A stretch of DNA of 64,000 nucleotides from Micromonospora echinospora (GCF_014203425.1 NZ_JACHJC010000001.1:3183501-3247500); one strand, 5' to 3'. Shown: positions 54,626 through 63,917, numbered from the stretch's first letter. The notes: generated by a model from the letters alone, not told the origin. Numbers and translations are program-made.

Positions 54626-57286
54626 CTAGCGGGAGTCGGACTTCTCGGTGCGGGCCTCGACCGCGGCCCGGCCGGCGGCCAGCCGCGCCACCGGCACCCG
54701 GTACGGCGAGCAGGAGACGTAGTCGAGCCCGGCCGCGGCGAAGAACCCGATCGAGTCCGGGTCACCGCCGTGCTCGCCGCAGACCCCGACGGTCAGGTCC
54801 GGCCGAGCCGCCCGCCCCTCGGCGACGGCGAGGCGGACCAGCCGGCCCACCCCGGTGGCGTCGATGCTCTCGAACGGCGACACCGGGAAGATCCCCCGTT
54901 CCAGGTACGTGGAGAAGAACGCCCCCTCCACGTCGTCGCGGGAGAACGCCCAGGTCATCTGCGTCAGGTCGTTGGTGCCGAAGGAGAAGAAGCGCGCCTC
55001 GGCGGCGATGTCCCCGGCCGTCAGCGCCGCCCGGGGCGTCTCGATCATGGTGCCGATCGGGATCTCCGGCGCACCCGGCACCCCGGCCAGCACCCGCCGC
55101 GCCTCGTCCGCCACCGCGGCGAGTTCCCGCACGTCGCCGACCAGCGGCACCATGATCTCCGGGCGCGGGTCACCGCCGGCCCGGACCCGCTGCGCGGCCG
55201 CCTCGGCCAGCGCCCGCACCTGCATCGCGAACAGGCCCGGCACCACCAGCCCGAGCCGTACGCCGCGCAGCCCCAGCATCGGGTTGGTCTCGTGCATCCG
55301 GCGCACCGCCGCGAGCAGCACGCCGTCGTGGCCCGGCTCCTCGCCGCGCGCCTGCGCGCCCGCCACCCGGGCGGTCAGCTCGGCAAGGGGAGGCAGGAAC
55401 TCGTGCAGCGGCGGGTCGAGCAGCCGGACCGTGACCGGCAGCCCGTCCATCGCGGTGAGCAGCCCGAGGAAGTCGGCCCGCTGCAACGGCAGCAGCGCGT
55501 CCAGCGCCGCGCCGACCTCGGCCGGGCCGTCGGCCAGGATCAGCCGTTCGACCAGCTCCCGGCGCTCGCCGAGGAACATGTGCTCGGTGCGGCACAGCCC
55601 GATCCCGGCGGCGCCCAGCTCGCGGGCGCGCCGCGCGTCGTCCGGGGTGTCGGCGTTGGCGTGGACGCCGAGCGTGCGCACCGCGTCGGCGTGCCCGAGC
55701 AGCCGGTGCACGGCGGCGACCAGCGGGTCGGCCTCCGGCCGCAGCTCACCGGTCAGGTACCGGGCCACCGGGGACGGCTGCACCGGCACCTCGCCGAGCC
55801 AGATCCGCCCGCTGGTGCCGTCGATGGAGATCACCTCGCCGGCGCGCACCACGTGCTCGCCCACCGTGAACTCGCCGCGCTCCACGTCGATGGTCAGCGC
55901 CTCGGCCCCGCACACGCAGGTCCGGCCCATGCCCCGGGCCACCACGGCGGCGTGCGACGTCTTCCCGCCGCGCGAGGTGAGCACCCCGACCGCGGCGATC
56001 ATGCCGGGCAGGTCGTCCGGGTTGGTCTCCGGCCGGACCAGGATCACCGGGCCGGTGGACGCCGCCGCGGCGGCCGAGTCGAAGACCACCCGTCCGACCG
56101 CGGCGCCGGGGGAGGCGCCGACGCCGACGGCGAGCGGCTCGGGCGCGCCGGCGGTGTCGAAGGCCGGGAACATCAGCTGGGCGAGCTGCGCCCCGGTGAT
56201 CCGGGTGAGCGCCTCGTCGGCAGTGATCAGCCCTTCCTCGGCCAGCTGCGCGGCGATCACGAACGCCGCCGCCGCGGTGCGCTTGCCGACCCGGGTCTGC
56301 AGCATCCACAGCTTCCCGCGCTCGATGGTGAACTCGACGTCGCACAGGTCGCGGTAGTGCCGCTCCAGCGTCGCCATGATCTCCCGCAGCCGGTGGAAGC
56401 TCTCCGGGTCCAGCCGGGCCAGCTCGGTCAGCGGCACGGTGTTGCGGATGCCCGCCACCACGTCCTCGCCCTGCGCGTCGCTCAGGTAGTCGCCGTACAC
56501 GCCGGGGGCGCCGGTGGCCGGGTCGCGGGTGAACGCCACCCCGGTGCCGGAGTCCGGGCCGAGGTTGCCGAACACCATCGCCATCACGTTGACGGCGGTG
56601 CCCAGGTCGTCCGGGATGCGCTCCTGCCGCCGGTAGATCCGGGCCCGCTCCGAGTGCCAGGACTCGAACACCGCGCGCACGGCCAGGAACAGCTGCTCGT
56701 GCGGGGCCTGCGGGAAGTCGTGCCCGACGTGCCGGGCGAAGATCTTCTTGTACGTGTCGACAAGGTCGCGCAACTGCCCGGCGCTCGGCCCGTCCGGTCC
56801 GGCGGTGGCCCGCAGCGCGGCCAGCTCGTGCTCGAACTCGTCGGCCGGGATGCCGTGCACGGTGCGGCCGAACATCTGGATCAGCCGCCGGTACGAGTCC
56901 CACGCGAACCGCTCGTCGCCGGTGCGGGCGGCCAGTCCCGCCACCGTGGTGTCGTTGAGCCCGATGTCGAGGATCGTCTCCATCATCCCCGGCATCGAGT
57001 ACCGCCCGCCGGAACGGACCGCCAGCAGCAGCGGGTCCCGCGGGTCGCCCAGCCACCGGTCCAGCCGCGCCTCGACCTCCCGCAGCCGCGCGTTGATCTC
57101 CTCGTACAGGCCGTCCGGCGGCGCCCCGGTGGCCAGGTACGCCCGGCAGGCGTCGGTGGTGACGGTGAACCCGGGCGGCACCGGCAACCCGAGCCGGGTC
57201 ATCTCGGCGAGGTTGGCGCCCTTGCCGCCGAGCAGGTCGGCCTGGCTGCGGTCACCTTCGATGAAGTCGTAGACGTACTTCGACAT
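54626..57286 (-). CDS. ppdK: Pyruvate, phosphate dikinase
   Basis: Interconverts pyruvate, ATP and phosphate with PEP, AMP and pyrophosphate; in bacteria it can run toward ATP and pyruvate when pyrophosphate-saving glycolysis is useful. The 886-residue protein has all three domains: ATP-grasp (GGKGANLAEM, GRYSMPGMMETILDIGLND), the phosphohistidine swivelling domain with GGKTSHAAVVARGMG (near 445), and the PEP-binding barrel (GLCRTEHMFLGERR, CGEHGGDPDSIGFF). ATG 57286 follows GAGGAGG; longer in-frame readings cross box 3. Confidence 0.96.
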   Translation of the reverse strand: MSKYVYDFIEGDRSQADLLGGKGANLAEMTRLGLPVPPGFTVTTDACRAYLATGAPPDGLYEEINARLREVEARLDRWLGDPRDPLLLAVRSGGRYSMPGMMETILDIGLNDTTVAGLAARTGDERFAWDSYRRLIQMFGRTVHGIPADEFEHELAALRATAGPDGPSAGQLRDLVDTYKKIFARHVGHDFPQAPHEQLFLAVRAVFESWHSERARIYRRQERIPDDLGTAVNVMAMVFGNLGPDSGTGVAFTRDPATGAPGVYGDYLSDAQGEDVVAGIRNTVPLTELARLDPESFHRLREIMATLERHYRDLCDVEFTIERGKLWMLQTRVGKRTAAAAFVIAAQLAEEGLITADEALTRITGAQLAQLMFPAFDTAGAPEPLAVGVGASPGAAVGRVVFDSAAAAASTGPVILVRPETNPDDLPGMIAAVGVLTSRGGKTSHAAVVARGMGRTCVCGAEALTIDVERGEFTVGEHVVRAGEVISIDGTSGRIWLGEVPVQPSPVARYLTGELRPEADPLVAAVHRLLGHADAVRTLGVHANADTPDDARRARELGAAGIGLCRTEHMFLGERRELVERLILADGPAEVGAALDALLPLQRADFLGLLTAMDGLPVTVRLLDPPLHEFLPPLAELTARVAGAQARGEEPGHDGVLLAAVRRMHETNPMLGLRGVRLGLVVPGLFAMQVRALAEAAAQRVRAGGDPRPEIMVPLVGDVRELAAVADEARRVLAGVPGAPEIPIGTMIETPRAALTAGDIAAEARFFSFGTNDLTQMTWAFSRDDVEGAFFSTYLERGIFPVSPFESIDATGVGRLVRLAVAEGRAARPDLTVGVCGEHGGDPDSIGFFAAAGLDYVSCSPYRVPVARLAAGRAAVEARTEKSDSR

Positions 57287-57371
57287 GATCCGGCCTCCTC
57301 GACTGCGTGGTCCCACCTCATTGGTAGACCGGTGGCCGGTCGGCGTGGCAGGGCCGGACGGGGCCGGGAGC

Positions 57372-57385
57372 GGGCCGATGGTCCC
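57372..57385. promoter_or_regulatory. DosR/DevR-like box 3
   Basis: GGGCCGATGGTCCC, the exact reverse complement of the first 14 bases of box 1, placed 86 bases upstream of ppdK and 37 bases upstream of the divergent acetyltransferase gene. Confidence 0.6.
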
Positions 57386-57422
57386 GAGGCGGTGTCGGTG
57401 GGTCCCGGTATCGTCTCCGGCC

Positions 57423-57926
57423 GTGACCACTGAGGTGCGGCTCCGCCCGGTACGCGACGACGACCTGCCGATGTTCTTCGCCCACGAGCAGGACCCGCAG
57501 GCCAACTGGATGGCGGCGTTCGGCCCGAAGGACCCGTCGGATCGGGCCGCGTTCGACGCGCACTGGGCGCGGATCCGCGCCGACGAGCGCATCGTCAACC
57601 GCACGGTCACCGCCGACGGCGAGGTGGTCGGGCATGTGGCGGCGTTCCCGGTCGACGACCGGATCGAGGTGAGCTACTGGATCGACCCGGGGCGCTGGGG
57701 GCGCGGCTACGCCACCGCCGGGCTCGCCGCGCTGTTGCGGGAGCTGCCGCAGCGGCCGGTGCGCGCCCGCGCCGCGAAGGACAACGCCGCCTCGCTGGCG
57801 GTGCTGCGCAAGTGCGGCTTCGTCGTGGTCGGCGAGGACTCGGGGTACGCCCCGGCGCGCGGCGCCGAGGTCGAGGAGTACGTGCTGGAGCTGCCCGCCG
57901 AGGGGCCTGACCAGGCAGGCCGCTAG
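57423..57926 (+). CDS. GNAT-family acetyltransferase
   Basis: A 167-residue N-acetyltransferase: VRLRPVRDDDLPMFFAHEQDP, VVGHVAAFPVDDRIEVSYWIDPGRWGRGYATAGLAALL (acetyl-CoA loop RWGRGYATAG) and NAASLAVLRKCGFVVVGE. Substrate unknown. Start GTG 57423 gives the family N-terminus; upstream in-frame codons run through box 3. Confidence 0.88.
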   Translation: MTTEVRLRPVRDDDLPMFFAHEQDPQANWMAAFGPKDPSDRAAFDAHWARIRADERIVNRTVTADGEVVGHVAAFPVDDRIEVSYWIDPGRWGRGYATAGLAALLRELPQRPVRARAAKDNAASLAVLRKCGFVVVGEDSGYAPARGAEVEEYVLELPAEGPDQAGR

Positions 57927-57935
57927 TCTCCCCGG

Positions 57936-58562
57936 GTGAACTGGCTGGAACTCGTCGGCTGGGCCGGCTCCGCGCTGCTGGTCTGGTCCCTGCTGCAGAC
58001 GCGGATCCTGCGGCTGCGCGCGCTCAACCTGGTCGGCTGCCTCATCCTGATCGGCTACAACGCCGCCGTGCAGGTCTGGCCGATGGTAGGGCTGAACGTG
58101 GTGCTCACCGTGATCAACGTCTGGTACCTGCGCAAGCTGCTGGCCACCCGGCACGACGAGCAGACCTACCAGGTGGTCGAGGTGGGCACCGGCGACGCGT
58201 TCCTGGCACACACGCTGCGCGTGCACGCCGCCGACATCGCCCGCTTCAACCCGGGCTTCCGCTGGGACGCCGACGCCGACGACCGCTCGGCGTTCCTCGT
58301 GGTACGCGCCGACGAGGTGGTCGGCGTGATGCTCTCGCACGCCGAACCGGACGGGGTTGCCCAGATCGACCTGGACTACGTGACCCCGCCGTTCCGCGAC
58401 TTCACCCCGGGCGAGTTCGTCTACCGGCGCAGCCGGCTGTTCACCGACCGGGGCTTCCGCCGGGTGGTCAGCCCGCCCGGCATGGTCGCCCCCTACTACC
58501 ACCGGCTCGGGTTCCGGCCCGAGGACGGCGCGTACGTGCTGGACCTGCCCGTACCGGCCTGA
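57936..58562 (+). CDS. Membrane protein with C-terminal acetyltransferase-like domain
   Basis: A 208-residue protein. The N-terminal part (about 1-70) has three hydrophobic segments in a YgjV-like pattern (LVGWAGSALLVWSLLQTRILRLRALNLVGCLILIGYNA, then MVGLNVVLTVINVWYL). The remainder (YQVVEVGTGDAFLAHTLRVHAADIARF through YYHRLGFRPEDGAYVLDLP) resembles a GNAT fold ending in the typical GF segment, though the acetyl-CoA loop is not evident. Nine bases after the GNAT gene; GTG start. Function unknown. Confidence 0.65.
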   Translation: MNWLELVGWAGSALLVWSLLQTRILRLRALNLVGCLILIGYNAAVQVWPMVGLNVVLTVINVWYLRKLLATRHDEQTYQVVEVGTGDAFLAHTLRVHAADIARFNPGFRWDADADDRSAFLVVRADEVVGVMLSHAEPDGVAQIDLDYVTPPFRDFTPGEFVYRRSRLFTDRGFRRVVSPPGMVAPYYHRLGFRPEDGAYVLDLPVPA

Positions 58563-58707
58563 CCCGGCGCCCGGCGGGTGACACCGGCGGCCGGTCATGA
58601 TTCAGCGGCGGGCCCGCGGGGCACTGAGGGGTCCACGCCGGCCGGGCCTGCCGGACGGCGAGTCGGCCATCGGCCGACCTGGATCGGGTCGAGGGAGATA
58701 ACCGGTC

Positions 58708-60063
58708 GTGCAGAGCTACTGGAGCCAGCTGGCCCTGGTCGGTGTGCTGGTGATCCTCAACGCGGCGTTCGCCGGCAGCGAGATGGCGCTGGTGTCCCTG
58801 CGGGACAGCCAGGTGCAGCGGCTGGAGCGCAGCGGCCGGGGCGGACGGACACTGGCCCGCCTCGCGAAGGACCCGAACCGGTTCCTGGCGACCATTCAGA
58901 TCGGCATCACACTCGCCGGGTTCCTCGCCTCCGCCGCCGCCGCGGTGTCCCTGGCCCGGCCGCTCGTACCGCTGCTCAGCGCGTTCGGCAACGCCGCCGA
59001 GACCGCCGCCATCGTCGCGGTGACGCTGGTGCTCACGTTCGTCACGCTGGTCTTCGGCGAACTGGCGCCGAAGCGGATCGCGATGCAGTCCGCCGAGCGG
59101 TGGGCGCTGCTGGTGGCCCGCCCGCTGGACCTGCTCTCCAGCATCACCCGGCCGGCCGTCTGGTTGCTGGGCGCCACCACCGACCTGGTGGTACGCCTGT
59201 TCGGCCTGGACCCGAAGGCCGAGCCGGACGAGATCGGCCCGGACGAGCTGCGCGACATCGTGGCCGGCAACCACGGCTTCACCAAGGAACAGCGCACGAT
59301 CATCGCGGGCGCGGTGGAGATCGCCGACCGGCAGTTGCGCGCGGTGCTCGTACCCCGGTTGCAGGTCTTCACGCTCGACAGCGGCACCACCGCGGAGGCC
59401 GCGCGGCTGGTCCTGGCGGCGACCGGCCACTCCCGGGCGCCGGTGGTCCGCCACGGCGGCCTGGACGACGCGGTCGGCGTCATCCACCTGCGTGACCTGG
59501 TCGGCGTCTCCGACGACCGGCCGGTCGACGAGATCGCCCGCCCGCCCATGCTGCTGCCCGACTCGCTGCCGGTGGTCGACGCGCTGCGCCAGTTCAAGGC
59601 CGAACGCCAGCACATCGCGCTCGTGGTGGACGAGCGCGGCGCGGTCGACGGGATCGTCACGCTGGAGGACATCCTGGAGGAGATCGTCGGCGAGATCTAC
59701 GACGAGACCGACCGGGACCTGCGTTCCGTGCGCACCGAGCCCGACGGCACGCTGGTGCTGCCCGGCACGTTCCCGGTGCACGACCTGACCGACCTCGGCG
59801 TGGAGCTGCCGAACCGGCCGGCGGGCGACTACACCACAGTCGCCGGGCTGGTGCTGAGCTGCCTCGGGCACATCCCGACGGTGGCGGGGGAGCAGGTGAC
59901 CGTGGACGGCTGGGAGCTGACGGTGGCCGACGTCGACCAGCGGGCCATCACCGAGGTGCACGTCCGCCGCCGCGGCCGCAGCGACGGCGCACCGGACGAC
60001 GACACCGCGGACGACGCCGGCGACCCGGCCGACGCGCCGGAACTCGACGAGGCACGCCGCTGA
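58708..60063 (+). CDS. CNNM/CorC-type membrane protein (DUF21 plus CBS pair)
   Basis: A 451-residue hemolysin-family protein, probably linked to magnesium or cobalt homeostasis. Domains: DUF21 membrane domain (about 5-190, with NAAFAGSEMALVSL and VFGELAPKRIA), tandem CBS domains (about 215-345), and a C-terminal CorC/HlyC domain (about 350-430: GDYTTVAGLVLSCLGHIP). GTG start with GAGGGAG upstream. A 20-residue acidic tail ends the protein. The 145-base gap before it has no gene that I can support. Confidence 0.92.
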   Translation: MQSYWSQLALVGVLVILNAAFAGSEMALVSLRDSQVQRLERSGRGGRTLARLAKDPNRFLATIQIGITLAGFLASAAAAVSLARPLVPLLSAFGNAAETAAIVAVTLVLTFVTLVFGELAPKRIAMQSAERWALLVARPLDLLSSITRPAVWLLGATTDLVVRLFGLDPKAEPDEIGPDELRDIVAGNHGFTKEQRTIIAGAVEIADRQLRAVLVPRLQVFTLDSGTTAEAARLVLAATGHSRAPVVRHGGLDDAVGVIHLRDLVGVSDDRPVDEIARPPMLLPDSLPVVDALRQFKAERQHIALVVDERGAVDGIVTLEDILEEIVGEIYDETDRDLRSVRTEPDGTLVLPGTFPVHDLTDLGVELPNRPAGDYTTVAGLVLSCLGHIPTVAGEQVTVDGWELTVADVDQRAITEVHVRRRGRSDGAPDDDTADDAGDPADAPELDEARR

Positions 60064-60090
60064 GCGGCGTCCGCCCGCGCGCCGTCCCGG

Positions 60091-60408
60091 TCAGCGGCGG
60101 CCGGCCGGCGGGCCGAACGGGAAGCCGGGCACCGGCGGGAGCAGTTGCACCGCGTCGGCCGGCACCTGGTGGGTGCTGCGCCCGACCAGCCGGGCCACCA
60201 CCCGCAGCAGCCACGGACCGGAGGGGTGCAGCTCCGGGCCGATCAGGCGGCTGATGAGCCGGGTCCACCAGTGCCCGGCGACGATCACGTCGGTGATCCG
60301 CAGCCGGTCCGGCGGCCACCCGCCGCGCACCACCACGTCCACCACCCGGCCGAGCCGCCGCCCGTGCAGGTCGTACGCGGTGCGGCCGAGCAGCTCACCC
60401 GCTCGCAT
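60091..60408 (-). CDS. PRC-barrel domain protein
   Basis: A 105-residue protein beginning with a PRC-barrel pattern (GELLGRTAYDLHGRRLGRVVDVVV) and ending in a Pro-rich tail. It overlaps the next upstream gene by 14 bases on the same strand, so it is co-translated. Probably an accessory to the transporter encoded two genes upstream. Confidence 0.7.
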   Translation of the reverse strand: MRAGELLGRTAYDLHGRRLGRVVDVVVRGGWPPDRLRITDVIVAGHWWTRLISRLIGPELHPSGPWLLRVVARLVGRSTHQVPADAVQLLPPVPGFPFGPPAGRR

Positions 60409-60775
60409 GGCCGGATCCCGGGATCCGTTCGATCAGGTGCCGGCGCAGCCACGCCTCCACCGGTGACGGCGGCAGGTCCGCCGCCGGGCAGCGCAGCCGC
60501 ACCGCGCTGTCCACGCGGGCGACCTGGGACAGCGGTACGCGCAACGGTGGCACCGGCGGGTCGTCGGTGAACCGGTCCGCCACCGCCACCAGCAGCCGCC
60601 CGACCCGCCCGCCGATCCGCTCCCCGAGCGCGCCCTGCCCGGTGAGCAGGCAGTCCACGTACGGGAAACCCTCGTCGTCGACAGCGAACGCGATGTCGTC
60701 GACGCGCCCGACCAGCAGTCCGTCCACGTCGACGATCTGCCGGTCGAGCAGCCGCCTGGCCAGCTGAACCCTCAT
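60395..60775 (-). CDS. PRC-barrel domain protein
   Basis: A 126-residue protein with a PRC-barrel core (LLDRQIVDVDGLLVGRVDDIAFAVDDEGFPYVDCLLTG) and a C-terminal helical end. ATG 60775 overlaps the stop of the NRAMP gene (ATGA); a longer in-frame reading runs inside that gene and is rejected. Three overlapping minus-strand genes form one unit. Confidence 0.75.
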   Translation of the reverse strand: MRVQLARRLLDRQIVDVDGLLVGRVDDIAFAVDDEGFPYVDCLLTGQGALGERIGGRVGRLLVAVADRFTDDPPVPPLRVPLSQVARVDSAVRLRCPAADLPPSPVEAWLRRHLIERIPGSGHASG

Positions 60776-61998
60776 GGCCCCATCCCCGTCATGATCGCCA
60801 GTGGGATCGCGGCCGCCGAGGCCGCGACGATGAGCAGCAGGAACACCGCGCCGAGCAGGTTCATCCACCGCCCGTTGACCCGGTCGCCGAGGTACCCCCT
60901 GTCGTTCGCGACCACCAGGATCGGCAGGTACGTCAGCGGCAGCACCACGGCGCTCAGCACCAGCATGTACTCGGTCAGCCGCACCGGGTCCACCGTCGTC
61001 ATCAGCATCACCACACCGAGCAGCAGACCGACCAGCAGGACGCTGTGGAACCGGGCCGCCTCCCGGGGGCGGACCCGCTTGCCCCACTGCCACCCGAAGT
61101 ACTGCGCCGCCGCGTACGCCGCCGACAGCCCGGTCTCCAGCGCCGCGCCGAACGTCACCGCGAAGAACGCCAGCACAGCCGTGGCCAGGCCTGCGCCGCC
61201 CAGCGCCGTGGCCACCGGCCGCGCCACCTCGTCGAGCGTGCTCAACGACACCCCGGACGGGTGGTAGGCCACCGTGGCCACAGCCACCAGCGACAACGCC
61301 AGGAACCCGCCCACCGGGAAGCCGATCAGCACGTTCGAACGGGCCCGCGCCAGGTCCGCCGCGCCCCACCGCTCCTCGACGCCGCCGGAGGAGAAGAAGA
61401 ACACCTCGTACGGGCTGACAGTCGAGGCGAACAGCGCCACCGCCACGAACCAGTACAGCGGCCAGCCGTGCCCCGCCGCGCTGATCTGCCACGCGCCCTG
61501 CCCGAGTGCCGGCCAGTCGGTCGGCAGCGCCACCAGCGCGACCGCGAACACCAGCAGCGCCAGCCCGGCCAGGCCGAAGATCCGCTCCATCAGCTCGAAC
61601 CGCAACCGCCACAGCACCAGCCAGACCGCCAGCGCGGCCAGTGGCACCCAGAACAGGTGGCTCACCCGGGTCGCCAGTTGCAGCGCCAGCGCCACCCCAC
61701 CCAGCTCCGCGGCGAGCGTGACCACCGTGACCAGCCACGACGCGACCAGGTTGAGCAGCGCCACGCGTGGTCCGAGGCGCTCCCGGACCAGGTCGAACAC
61801 CGCCCGCCCGCTCACCGCAGCGATCCGGCCGGCCATTTCCGCGTACGCGCAGATGCCGACCACGCCGATCAGCAGCACCCAGGTGTGCGCCATGCCGAAC
61901 AGCGCGCCGGCCTGACTGGCCGCCACCAGGTCACCGATGTCGACGAATCCGCCGACCGCCGACAGCACGCCGAGCGTGGCGGCGAACAGCTTCCTCAC
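60772..61998 (-). CDS. Divergent NRAMP-family divalent metal transporter
   Basis: A 408-residue protein with about eleven membrane segments and NRAMP-like architecture. The canonical helix-1 metal motif DPGN is replaced by DIGD (in GGFVDIGDLVAA), and the helix-6 MPH motif by SPY (in STVSPYEVFFFSSG). Metal choice may therefore differ from Mn/Fe NRAMPs. Co-translated with two PRC-barrel proteins and near a CorC-type protein, which hints at magnesium handling; this is inference. Confidence 0.8.
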   Translation of the reverse strand: MRKLFAATLGVLSAVGGFVDIGDLVAASQAGALFGMAHTWVLLIGVVGICAYAEMAGRIAAVSGRAVFDLVRERLGPRVALLNLVASWLVTVVTLAAELGGVALALQLATRVSHLFWVPLAALAVWLVLWRLRFELMERIFGLAGLALLVFAVALVALPTDWPALGQGAWQISAAGHGWPLYWFVAVALFASTVSPYEVFFFSSGGVEERWGAADLARARSNVLIGFPVGGFLALSLVAVATVAYHPSGVSLSTLDEVARPVATALGGAGLATAVLAFFAVTFGAALETGLSAAYAAAQYFGWQWGKRVRPREAARFHSVLLVGLLLGVVMLMTTVDPVRLTEYMLVLSAVVLPLTYLPILVVANDRGYLGDRVNGRWMNLLGAVFLLLIVAASAAAIPLAIMTGMGP

Positions 61999-62069
61999 GT
62001 CGGGCCGGGTGCGGACGATCTCACCGAGGCGACGATATCGGCGTCAGTGCCCGGTTTTGGGCGAATGCG

Positions 62070-62459
62070 TCAGGAGGCGGTGAGGTTCTGCAGCCGCACC
62101 TGACCGCGGGCCACCAGCCGGCCGTCGGCGTCGGTGATCTCCACGAGCCAGAGCTGCTGGCTGCGGCCCCGGTGCACGGGCGTGCCGACAGCGGTCAGCT
62201 CACCGTCGCGCACCGCGCGCAGGAAGTCGGTCTGGTTCGACACCCCGACGACGTTGCCCTTGTCGCCCAGCCAGAGCGCGCCGCCGATGCTGGCCGCCGT
62301 CTCCACCACCGAGCAGTAGACGCCGCCGTGCTGGATCCCGTACGGCTGGTGCAGCTCCGGGCGGACCTTCCAGCGGATCACCACCCGGTCCCCGCTGACC
62401 TCGTCGAACGTCAGGCCCAGCAGGGCCACGAAGCCACCGGTCAGGTTCGGCATGTCCAC
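62070..62459 (-). CDS. PaaI-family hotdog thioesterase
   Basis: A 129-residue acyl-CoA thioesterase-like protein: HQPYGIQHGGVYCSVVETAASIGGALWL (family HGG motif with nearby acidic residue) and VGVSNQTDFLRAVRDGELTAVGTPVHRGRSQQLWLVEI. GTG 62459 has GGAGG about seven bases upstream; ATG 62453 is the alternative. Substrate unknown. Confidence 0.85.
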   Translation of the reverse strand: MDMPNLTGGFVALLGLTFDEVSGDRVVIRWKVRPELHQPYGIQHGGVYCSVVETAASIGGALWLGDKGNVVGVSNQTDFLRAVRDGELTAVGTPVHRGRSQQLWLVEITDADGRLVARGQVRLQNLTAS

Positions 62460-62554
62460 CGCGGTTCCTCCTCGCGTTCGACGGCGCCGCCAGCCTAGTC
62501 GCCGCCACGTCGGCAAACCCGGTACGGGCCGGGGGCGGGAATGGGGGACAATCG

Positions 62555-63844
62555 GTGACCGTGACCGACAGCAACCTCCCGCAGGGGCGGGACTCCCTGA
62601 CCGAAGACCTGCTGTGGCGGGGCCTGATCCAGGACTCGACCGGCCTTGACGAGCTGCGTGAGCTGCTCGACGGCGGGAGCACCACCTTCTACGTGGGCTT
62701 CGACCCCACCGCGCCGAGCCTGCACATCGGCAACCTGATGCAGGTCGTCATGGCCCGCCGGCTCCAGCAGGCCGGGCACCGTCCGCTGCTGCTCGTCGGC
62801 GGCGCCACCGGGCAGATCGGCGACCCGAAGGAGAGCGCCGAGCGCACGCTGAACCCGCCCGAGGTGATCGCCGGCTGGGTGGAGCGCATCCGCGAGCAGC
62901 TCTCGCCGTTCGTCACGTACTCCGGGGAGAACGCGGCGCAACTGGTCAACAACCTGGACTGGACCGGCGAGATGTCGGTGGTGGAATTTCTCCGGGACGT
63001 CGGCAAGCACTTCCCGGTGAACAAGATGCTCGCCCGCGAGGTGGTCAAGGCGCGGCTGGAGACGGGCATCAGCTACACCGAGTTCAGCTACCAGCTCCTC
63101 CAGGCCAACGACTACTTCGAGCTGCACCGCCGGCACGGCTGCCGGCTCCAGTACGGCGGCTCCGACCAGTGGGGCAACATCACCGCCGGTGTGGACTACA
63201 TCCGGCGGCGCGGCGCCGGGCCGGTGGAGGCGTTCACCACGCCGCTGGTGACGAAGTCCGACGGCACCAAGTTCGGCAAGAGCGAGACCGGCACGGTCTG
63301 GCTCGACCCGCAGATGACCAGCCCGTACGCGTTCTACCAGTTCTGGGTCAACGCCGACGACCGGGACGTCAGCCGTTACCTGCGGTACTTCAGCTTCCGC
63401 TCCCGCGAGGAGCTGGAGGAGCTGGAGAAGGCCACCGCGGAGCGGCCGCAGGCGCGCCTCGCCCAGCGGGCACTGGCCGAGGAGCTGACCACGCTCGTGC
63501 ACGGCGAGCGGGAGGCGGCCCAGGCGGTGGCGGCCAGCCAGGCGCTGTTCGGGCGCGGCTCGCTCGACGAGCTGGCCCCGGAGACGCTGCGCGCGGCGCT
63601 GACCGAGGCCGGCCTGGTGCACCTCGACGAGCTGCCGGACGTCGCCGGCCTGCTCAAGGAGTCGGGCCTGGTGCCGAGCATGAAGGAGGCACGCCGGGTG
63701 ATCGCCGAGGGCGGCGCCTACGTGAACAACACCCGGATCTCCGAGGTGGACGCGGTGGTGTCGGCCGACGACCTGCTGCACGGCCGGTACCTCGTGCTGC
63801 GTCGGGGGAAGCGCTCGTTCGCCGGTGTCGAGCTGCGCGGATAG
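62555..63844 (+). CDS. tyrS: Tyrosine-tRNA ligase
   Basis: Class I synthetase charging tRNA-Tyr. The 429-residue protein has the Rossmann domain with HIGN (near 57) and KFGKS (near 240, the KMSKS equivalent), YQLLQANDYFELHRRHGCRLQYGGSDQWGN for tyrosine binding, and a C-terminal S4 RNA-binding domain (SMKEARRVIAEGGAYVNN). GTG 62555 is chosen; GTG 62561 is also possible. Followed by a Rho-independent terminator. Confidence 0.96.
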   Translation: MTVTDSNLPQGRDSLTEDLLWRGLIQDSTGLDELRELLDGGSTTFYVGFDPTAPSLHIGNLMQVVMARRLQQAGHRPLLLVGGATGQIGDPKESAERTLNPPEVIAGWVERIREQLSPFVTYSGENAAQLVNNLDWTGEMSVVEFLRDVGKHFPVNKMLAREVVKARLETGISYTEFSYQLLQANDYFELHRRHGCRLQYGGSDQWGNITAGVDYIRRRGAGPVEAFTTPLVTKSDGTKFGKSETGTVWLDPQMTSPYAFYQFWVNADDRDVSRYLRYFSFRSREELEELEKATAERPQARLAQRALAEELTTLVHGEREAAQAVAASQALFGRGSLDELAPETLRAALTEAGLVHLDELPDVAGLLKESGLVPSMKEARRVIAEGGAYVNNTRISEVDAVVSADDLLHGRYLVLRRGKRSFAGVELRG

Positions 63845-63870
63845 TCCGCTGTCGACGATGTGACGCGGGA

Positions 63871-63917
63871 CGCGCCCAGCGGATTTGACGATCACTCCGC
63901 TGGGCGCGTAACTTTTT
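63871..63917 (+). terminator. Rho-independent terminator of tyrS
   Basis: CGCGCCCAGCGGA (63871-63883) and TCCGCTGGGCGCG (63896-63908) form a perfect 13-bp stem, followed by TAACTTTTT. The clearest T-tailed terminator in the window. The remaining 80 bases to the end hold no gene that I can support. Confidence 0.9.
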
